Shown: positions 58,548 to 64,000 of the stretch, piece after piece
Layout of the letters: each line of letters begins with the position of its first letter
How positions within the stretch are numbered: position 1 is the first letter of the stretch
Origin: Pseudomonas fontis
GTDB taxonomy: Bacteria; Pseudomonadota; Gammaproteobacteria; Pseudomonadales; Pseudomonadaceae
Direction of reading: 5' to 3'
DNA length: 64,000 bases
Assembly: GCF_028656955.1 (NCBI RefSeq)
Contig: NZ_JAMDGY010000010.1
Location: forward strand, 1-64,000
Notes under the pieces: model-generated
Told to the model about the DNA's origin: nothing
The model's database searches: none
What the model saw: only the letters and a program-made list of their open reading frames with translations
Translations under genes and position numbers: made by a program

Positions 58548-59867
58548 ATGACCCAGTTGCATCGCCCCGAACTGCTCGCCCCGGCCGGCACCCTGAAGAA
58601 CATGCGCTACGCCTTTGCCTACGGCGCCGATGCCGTGTATGCCGGGCAGCCGCGCTACAGCCTGCGGGTACGCAACAACGAGTTCGACCACGCCAACCTT
58701 GCCCTCGGCATCCGCGAGGCGCAGGCCCAGGGCAAGCGCTTCTACGTGGTGGTGAACATCGCCCCGCACAACGCCAAGCTCAAGACCTTCCTCAAGGACC
58801 TGGCGCCGGTGATCGAGATGGCCCCGGATGCGCTGATCATGTCCGACCCGGGGCTGATCATGCTGGTGCGCGAGCACTTCCCGCAGATGCCGATCCACCT
58901 CTCGGTGCAGGCCAATACGGTGAACTGGGCGAGCGTGGCGTTCTGGCAGCAGATGGGGCTGAGCCGGGTGATCCTGTCCCGCGAGCTGTCGCTGGAGGAG
59001 ATCGAGGAAATCCGCCAGCAGGTGCCGGGCATGGAGCTGGAGGTGTTCGTGCATGGCGCCTTGTGCATGGCCTATTCCGGACGCTGCCTGCTGTCGGGCT
59101 ACCTGAACCGCCGCGATGCCAACCAGGGCAGTTGCACCAATGCCTGCCGCTGGCAGTACAGCGCCACGCCGGCCACGGAGAACGAGACTGGCGATATCGT
59201 TCGCCATGTTGAACCGACGTTGGGGGTTGGCGCGCCAACCGAGCAGGTGTTCGTGCTGCAGGAAAGCCAACGCCCTGGCGAAGACATGCCAGTGTTCGAG
59301 GACGAGCATGGCACCTACATCATGAACGCCAAGGACCTGCGTGCCGTGCAGCATGTCGAGCGCCTGGCGCGCATGGGCGTGCATTCGCTGAAGATCGAGG
59401 GGCGGACCAAGTCGCACTTCTACTGCGCGCGCACGACGCAAACCTACCGGCAAGCCATCGATGATGCGGCCGAGGGCCGCGAGTTCGACCGTTCGCTGAT
59501 GCTCAACCTGGAGTCATTGGCCCAGCGTGGCTACACCGAGGGCTTCCTGCGTCGGCATGTGCACGATGAGTATCAGAACTATGAGCGCGGCAGCTCGGTG
59601 TCGGAGCGCCAGCAGTTTGTCGGCGAGTTGACCGGGGAACGGGTTGGCGGCCTGGCCGAAGTGCGGGTGAAGAACCGCTTTGCCCTGGACGACCATCTGG
59701 AATTGATGACGCCGCGTGGCAACTACCACTTCGACCTGCACCAGTTGCGTGATCGTCAGGGCAACCCGATCGAGGTCGCACCGGGGGATGGGCATGTGGT
59801 GTACCTGCCGATTCCGGAGCAGGTGGAGCTGGAGTATGGGTTGCTGCTGCGGGATTTGAATCTGTAG
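58548..59867 (+). CDS. trhP: tRNA 5-hydroxyuridine synthase TrhP (peptidase U32 family)
   Basis: The 439-residue U32-family protein matches E. coli YegQ/TrhP: ELLAPAGTLKNMRYAFAYGADAVYAG at the N-terminus, then the cysteine-bearing HGALCMAYSGRCLLSGYL and NQGSCTNACRW, and SLKIEGRTKSHFYCA. It forms ho5U34 in tRNAs from prephenate-derived hydroxyl. The gene stands alone with a REP pair after it. Confidence 0.93.
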   Translation: MTQLHRPELLAPAGTLKNMRYAFAYGADAVYAGQPRYSLRVRNNEFDHANLALGIREAQAQGKRFYVVVNIAPHNAKLKTFLKDLAPVIEMAPDALIMSDPGLIMLVREHFPQMPIHLSVQANTVNWASVAFWQQMGLSRVILSRELSLEEIEEIRQQVPGMELEVFVHGALCMAYSGRCLLSGYLNRRDANQGSCTNACRWQYSATPATENETGDIVRHVEPTLGVGAPTEQVFVLQESQRPGEDMPVFEDEHGTYIMNAKDLRAVQHVERLARMGVHSLKIEGRTKSHFYCARTTQTYRQAIDDAAEGREFDRSLMLNLESLAQRGYTEGFLRRHVHDEYQNYERGSSVSERQQFVGELTGERVGGLAEVRVKNRFALDDHLELMTPRGNYHFDLHQLRDRQGNPIEVAPGDGHVVYLPIPEQVELEYGLLLRDLNL

Positions 59868-59882
59868 GGGCAGTGCTGGCCT

Positions 59883-59959
59883 CATCGCGGGACCAGCCCG
59901 CTCCCACAGGCCCTACAGATCCAGATAACACTTGTGGGAGCGGGCTAGTCCCGCGATGG
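59883..59959. repeat. BIME: two inverted family B REPs
   Basis: CATCGCGGGACCAGCCCGCTCCCACAGG and TGTGGGAGCGGGCTAGTCCCGCGATGGG, inverted, between the convergent trhP and pvdQ genes. Same family as 34144-34203. Confidence 0.9.
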
Positions 59960-59970
59960 GGCCCTCAAGG

Positions 59971-62301
59971 TCAAGGCTTGCTGAGCGCCACCTTCGCCCC
60001 ATCCACCTCACGAATCACCTGCACCCGGTACTGCGGGTCAGCCTTGATCTGTGCCTCGGTGAACGGAATGCGCTGCCAGTGCTTGGCCGAAAACGCCTTG
60101 GTCTGGTCGCTGCCATGCAGCGAACCCTTCTCGCTCGACTGCGAGAACGCCAGCAAGCCCACGGCCTGCGGCCCGTGCTCATCAAAGGTGACCAATTGCA
60201 GGTAGCTGGTGCCACTCACCACCAGGCGCTTGCCCGGCGCAATCTCGACACTCTGAATGGCGTTGTACACGCCCAACTCCGCCGGCCCGCCATGGATCGG
60301 CGTGCCATCGCTGGCCTGCTGGATCTGCCCCCAGCGGGTATTGTCGCCCAGCCCGGCATCCGCCACCCGCTTCGCCGAAGCCAGTACCGCTTCGCGCAAT
60401 TGCGCTGCTACGGCCGGCTGCTCAATCGCCAGGCCTCGCGGGGTGTGCTGCGGGTCGGCCGGGTCGAAGGCCACGCGCCAGAAACCACCCTTCTGGCTCA
60501 ACGCCCGGACGATGTTCTGGAAGTGCACCAGGCCGATACCACTGTCCAGGTTCGCCTGGCCATCCCAGGTCTTGAGGCTGGAGCACACTGCCTTGAGCTG
60601 CGGGTCATCGGCAACCCCGGCGCACCATTGCAGCAGGTCTGGCAGGACCAGCTCGGCCAGGTACACCTGATCGTCCATCACCATGTTCTGCAGGTCGGCT
60701 GTGCCGATCTTGCCGGCCTTCTCCAGGCTCGCCAGGCGCTGCAAGGCAAAGCGGCTGCGCGGCCCCAGGGGTTGGTCGTCACGGCTGATCAGCGGCGAGA
60801 AGCCCTGCAAGGGCTGCGCCGGGTTGACCATCCAGGCCGAGTCGTTTGAGTGCTGGACGAAGTCCGCACGCTCCAGCGTGGGCTGCATCTGCGCCGGGAA
60901 GATGCCCGGCTGCGCGGCACGCGGATCAACCTTCCAGTTGCAGGCGCTGCGCGAGCCGTCGAGGACGATGACCTCCTGCCCCGCCGCCGGGTCGCTGCAC
61001 TGCGCCAGCAGCGCCTTGTCGACATACGGCACCACCGACTGGTTCAGGTACAACGTGTTGCCCTTGGCATCCACCGCCAGGGTGTTGACCCACGGGATAC
61101 CCTGCAATTGCTGCACCGAGTGTTGCAAGGCCTTGAGGCTGTCGGCCTGGTTCATGCTGTACCACTGCTGCAGCACCCGGGTGTTTTCCAGGTTGGCATC
61201 GCGCAGGCTGAAGGCCACGCCAGGGGTCCAGTCGAGCTTGCCCGGCCACACCACCACCGGGCCGAAGCTTGAGCTGTAGACGTCACGGCTGACCTGTTGC
61301 AACTTGCCATCCTCACCCTTGACCGTCACCGCCAGGTGCTGGCGGGTGAGCGGCAACGACTTGCCATCCAGCATGTAGCGGGTCGGGTCTTTCGGGTCGA
61401 GCTGCAGGCGGAACACCGTGAAATGCTTGGAGGTGTCGACCGTATGGGTCCAGGCCAGGTGCTTGTTGAAACCGATATTGATCAGCGGCAGGCCTGGCAA
61501 CGCAGCGCCCATGACCTCCAGCTTGCCTGGCACGGTCAGTTGCATCTGGTAGAAGCGCATGCCGCCGGCCCACGGAAAATGCGGGTTGGCCAGCAGCATG
61601 CCGCGCCCATTGAAGGAGCGCTCATGGCCGACCGCCACCGCGTTGCTGCCACGTTCCAAGGCAAACTGCTCACGGCGCGCCTGGGCCTGGGTGAAGGCCT
61701 CAGAGTTCAAGGCAGCGGTGGCCTTGGGCGGCGCCGCAGCCACCAGCGCTTCGGCAAACTGGCCGACTCCGCCTTCGACCAGCAGGCGCCGGGTCAGCTT
61801 GACCAGGTCCAGTGCCGTGATCGGCCGCAACCACTCGGCCTGCTGGCACTCGCCTGGCAGGCCCTGGGCACGGCGCTCGCTCAATGCCCGGTTGTAACCC
61901 TGGGCGTAACCTTCCAGCAGCGCGCGAATCGGCTGCGGTTGCGCCTGCCAGAAACCGAACACCGCCGTCGGGGTGTTCAGCCAACTGAAGAACAGGTCGC
62001 TGGTGAGGTTTTCGCGCTGCTCGAAGGTCTTCTGCTGAGGCCCGAAATAACGCGAGCGCTCCGCGTTGACCGTGACCACTTCATTGCCCAGCAGGCACAG
62101 GTTGTCCTGTGCGTAGGCATAGCCGATGCCATAGCCCAGGCCGCGTTCATCCTTGGCCAGGATATGCGGGACGCCGTAGCTGGTACGGCGAATCTCGGCG
62201 ATGGCATCGCCAGGCGGGGCAACGCGTGCCTGGGCACTCAGGCTAAGGCCGACCAGCAGGGCAGCCAGGCACAGTGTTGGAAGCGGACGGTCAAGGATCA
62301 C
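59971..62301 (-). CDS. pvdQ: PvdQ-type acylase (Ntn hydrolase)
   Basis: The 776-residue precursor has a signal peptide (about 1-25, ending LSAQA) and an alpha chain. A cleavage site follows at G218/S219 (LERGSNAVAVG), where S219 becomes the N-terminal nucleophile of the beta chain; P. aeruginosa PvdQ uses S217. It removes the acyl chain from pyoverdine precursors in the periplasm and can degrade long-chain acyl-homoserine lactones. I choose the GTG at 62301 because AGGAG lies 5 bases upstream. The neighbour gene is PA2384-like, as beside pvdQ in P. aeruginosa. Confidence 0.85.
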   Translation of the reverse strand: MILDRPLPTLCLAALLVGLSLSAQARVAPPGDAIAEIRRTSYGVPHILAKDERGLGYGIGYAYAQDNLCLLGNEVVTVNAERSRYFGPQQKTFEQRENLTSDLFFSWLNTPTAVFGFWQAQPQPIRALLEGYAQGYNRALSERRAQGLPGECQQAEWLRPITALDLVKLTRRLLVEGGVGQFAEALVAAAPPKATAALNSEAFTQAQARREQFALERGSNAVAVGHERSFNGRGMLLANPHFPWAGGMRFYQMQLTVPGKLEVMGAALPGLPLINIGFNKHLAWTHTVDTSKHFTVFRLQLDPKDPTRYMLDGKSLPLTRQHLAVTVKGEDGKLQQVSRDVYSSSFGPVVVWPGKLDWTPGVAFSLRDANLENTRVLQQWYSMNQADSLKALQHSVQQLQGIPWVNTLAVDAKGNTLYLNQSVVPYVDKALLAQCSDPAAGQEVIVLDGSRSACNWKVDPRAAQPGIFPAQMQPTLERADFVQHSNDSAWMVNPAQPLQGFSPLISRDDQPLGPRSRFALQRLASLEKAGKIGTADLQNMVMDDQVYLAELVLPDLLQWCAGVADDPQLKAVCSSLKTWDGQANLDSGIGLVHFQNIVRALSQKGGFWRVAFDPADPQHTPRGLAIEQPAVAAQLREAVLASAKRVADAGLGDNTRWGQIQQASDGTPIHGGPAELGVYNAIQSVEIAPGKRLVVSGTSYLQLVTFDEHGPQAVGLLAFSQSSEKGSLHGSDQTKAFSAKHWQRIPFTEAQIKADPQYRVQVIREVDGAKVALSKP

Positions 62302-62343
62302 GCGAACTCCTGCAGGATCAGGATGGATAGTCATCCTGAAATA

Positions 62344-62366
62344 ACGAAGCCCGGATGAAAAATTTA
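62344..62366 (-). promoter_or_regulatory. Candidate PvdS/PfrI-type (iron-starvation) promoter of pvdQ
   Basis: On the minus strand TAAAT is followed after 15 bases by CGT(TATT), about 43 bases before the pvdQ start. This resembles the iron-starvation box (TAAAT-N16/17-CGT) read by the pyoverdine sigma factor. The spacer is one base short of the range I know. Confidence 0.5.
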
Positions 62367-62516
62367 CGTGTTTTGCGTCGCCCGTTCGTCTTTTTGGGAG
62401 AGCAACAACATTTTTTTCTTCAGGGGCTGCAGATTTTGCGATCTCGTTCGTCTTATTAGATGTGAACGGCAATCGAATACGCAAACTGGACAGGCTCTGG
62501 AAAAGGGAGTTTTCAC

Positions 62517-62906
62517 ATGCAGAACCAGCAACAACCGGCCATTGCGCTACGTTTCAAACGCAAGGTCAATGCCCCGTTGCAGGGCAAGGTCGACGTGCCG
62601 GAGAGCGAAGAACGCGCTGGCAACGAACATATCCGCGAGCTGCTCAGGGCATTCGGGCTGCGTACCAGCCTGATCCGCCTCAAGGTCATCGATGCCTTGC
62701 ACCTGGCTGATCGCAATGGCCGCAGTATCGGCGTTCGCGGCATTCACACCCAGCTGGAACAGCTGGATATCCCGCTGTCGTTCCTCAGCGTGCGCGAAGT
62801 GCTCAAGCGTTTGTGCGCAGAAGGCGTGATCAGCATGGGTATCGACAAATGCTACAGCCTCAACCCCGAGGCCAGGGCACTGCTCGAACACGGCTATTCG
62901 CGCTGA
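62517..62906 (+). CDS. PA2384-like winged-helix regulator (Fur-like N-domain)
   Basis: The 129-residue protein has a basic N-terminus and a Fur-like winged-helix domain (about 35-125: AFGLRTSLIRLKVIDALHLAD, then IHTQLEQ..IPLSFLSVREVLKRL and a wing). It lacks the Fur dimerisation and metal sites. It matches in place and form the P. aeruginosa gene PA2384, which is linked to the iron-starvation response and lies next to pvdQ. It is divergent from pvdQ; AAAAGGGAG lies upstream. Confidence 0.75.
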   Translation: MQNQQQPAIALRFKRKVNAPLQGKVDVPESEERAGNEHIRELLRAFGLRTSLIRLKVIDALHLADRNGRSIGVRGIHTQLEQLDIPLSFLSVREVLKRLCAEGVISMGIDKCYSLNPEARALLEHGYSR

Positions 62907-62910
62907 GCGA

Positions 62911-62930
62911 CGGCCGGCACAGGCCGGCCG
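62911..62930. terminator. Hairpin between convergent small genes
   Basis: CGGCCGG-CACAGG-CCGGCCG is a stable stem 4 bases after the regulator stop; there is no T-run, so termination is only suggested. Confidence 0.45.
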
Positions 62931-62951
62931 CCCCAACCGGGTTGTCTACCC

Positions 62952-63140
62952 TCAGAACTTGACTTTGCGGCGCATGATGCCGTTGACGACAACCACCACC
63001 ACGGCAATGCCGATGGCGACGTATTGGAACACCTGTTCGCTGATCACACCCTGTTTTTGCAGGTAGGAAAGCCCCAACATGGCGCCTAGCACCACCAGGG
63101 AAATCAGGATCGAGTATTTCAGGCGTTGACCTTGAGTCAT
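62952..63140 (-). CDS. Small two-span membrane protein of unknown function
   Basis: The 62-residue protein has two hydrophobic helices (YSILISLVVLGAMLGLSYL at about 9-27 and YVAIGIAVVVVVVNGIM near 40-56) and a basic C-terminus (RRKVKF). AAGGA lies 7 bases before the ATG. It is a typical conserved hypothetical of Pseudomonas; I know no function. Confidence 0.75.
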   Translation of the reverse strand: MTQGQRLKYSILISLVVLGAMLGLSYLQKQGVISEQVFQYVAIGIAVVVVVVNGIMRRKVKF

Positions 63141-63301
63141 GGAAAAATCCTTGCAGCACAGATGATGAAGGCCCGGAATCGGCCGGCGGCCATCATACCG
63201 CGTGATGCACTGCGGGAGCATGCTTTCCCGGTATTTTCCGTCAGCACTTCTTGAAAGCATGGGGCTCCCGGGCAAATGCCCAGACCGACGAGTCCACTCC
63301 C

Positions 63302-63757
63302 ATGCGTTCGACACTTCTACTCGGCAGCCTCGCGCTGACCACCGCCCTCACCAGCCACGCCTTCGACACCACCCAGCACAGTGAAGCGATCCTGCAGCAA
63401 CTGGGCAACGTGCTGGCCGACACCGCCAGTGCCAGCCAGTGGCAGCAGCTGTGGCAACGTACCCGCGCCGCCGGGCATTTCGCCAACGGTGACGGCGCGC
63501 ACTTCACCCTCTCCCAACAGCAGATCCCCAGCCTGGTGAAAAGCACCCTGGATACCGCCGACTCGGTGGCCCCCGAGCCTGCCACGCTGGCCGTGTACCG
63601 CAAGGACTTCCACCCGCAGGTGGTGGGCCAGCAGGGCCAGGCCGCGCTGAGCGCGATTTGCCTGCGCGTCGACTGGCGCAACCTGCCGCCCAGCCTGCCG
63701 GCCAATCCGCAGGCGCACATGAGCCAGGTAAGCCTGTTGCGCACCTGGCCGTGCTGA
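63302..63757 (+). CDS. Exported hypothetical protein
   Basis: The 151-residue protein begins with a signal peptide (MRSTLLLGSLALTTALTSHA) followed by a mature part of about 130 residues with two cysteines (SAICLRVDW and the C-terminal WPC). It is probably periplasmic. I do not recognise a domain. No strong ribosome site precedes the ATG; an in-frame start at 63251 would remove the clean signal peptide. Confidence 0.6.
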   Translation: MRSTLLLGSLALTTALTSHAFDTTQHSEAILQQLGNVLADTASASQWQQLWQRTRAAGHFANGDGAHFTLSQQQIPSLVKSTLDTADSVAPEPATLAVYRKDFHPQVVGQQGQAALSAICLRVDWRNLPPSLPANPQAHMSQVSLLRTWPC

Positions 63758-64000
63758 ACCGCGCGGGTTGCCCACCCATGTCACATTCGCAAACGAGCGC
63801 ACACAGGCAGAACAAGGCCCGCCCGTGATCCGCCGCGCCATTACCTACTCGGCAGGTCTGCCGATCCTACGAATACTGGGCGCGATGGCTACCGCTGCTG
63901 ACCCACTTGCACCCTAGCGAACCCAGGCGCCGGTCAACCAGAATCAGTCCCCAGCACCCCAGTGATCCTCTTTGCTCATACCTTCTACAAGGAAGTCATC
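63758..64000. other. No supported gene to the window end
   Basis: These 243 bases hold no convincing gene or terminator. The last ~100 bases are open in one plus-strand frame (ending VILFAHTFYKE), but with no clear start; the window ends before it can be judged. Confidence 0.5.

Noticed and set aside
63898..64000. Start of a flavodoxin-fold NAD(P)H reductase (VILFAH...)
   Set aside because: The short match is suggestive, but there is no start codon or ribosome site, and the window ends too soon.

Overview
The window is chromosomal DNA of a Pseudomonas, most likely of the P. putida group. The GC-rich codon use, the order of the housekeeping genes (serS-crcB-rarA-lolA-ftsK-aat-ate-infA-clpA/clpS-cspD-icd/idh-nudJ-mnmA-hflD-purB-aceA-nuo), a fused nuoCD, a monomeric isocitrate dehydrogenase, and a pvdQ-type acylase beside a PA2384-like regulator all point there. 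No trxB lies between ftsK and aat, which I recall as a difference from P. aeruginosa. The species assignment is inference.

Bases 1-5404 are one end of an integrated element, either a prophage or a phage-like island. It has a tyrosine integrase with a DUF4224-like partner. It abuts the 3' end of a tRNA-Ser(TGA) gene at 5524-5611, the probable attachment site. Upstream is a plus-strand chain of small, overlapping early-type phage genes with one AT-rich minus-strand membrane gene (309-959) as cargo. Several of these genes look damaged: an in-frame amber at 94-96, an in-frame ochre at 2845-2847, and probable single-base frameshifts near 3056 and 3780.

Bases 5734-36858 are core genome. In order they hold yccA, an NCS2 purine permease, the tusDCBE sulfur relay with ybiB, yqjG, the leftward block ftsK-lolA-rarA-crcB-serS-cysG, aat-ate-infA, clpS-clpA, cspD, the divergent icd/idh pair, nudJ-mnmA-hflD-purB, roxA with a GNAT gene, a secretin-domain protein and aceA. 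REP/BIME palindromes of two families sit between many of these genes.

Bases 37103-53123 hold a lysoplasmalogenase-type gene and the 13-gene respiratory complex I operon nuoA-N. An AT-rich promoter region before nuoA carries a Fur-box-like dyad.

Bases 53145-55057 carry what looks like a relic or domesticated P2/tailocin module. It comprises an Ogr/Delta zinc-finger activator, a CI-type HTH protein, and a leftward operon of a LuxR-type HTH-only regulator, a GpL-like head-completion fragment and a holin. A TonB-dependent receptor is divergent from that operon, and a perfect dyad lies between them.

The right end holds an AI-2E-family permease, trhP (yegQ), pvdQ with a candidate iron-starvation sigma promoter, a PA2384-like winged-helix regulator, and two small envelope proteins of unknown function. 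The last ~240 bases hold no gene I can support.
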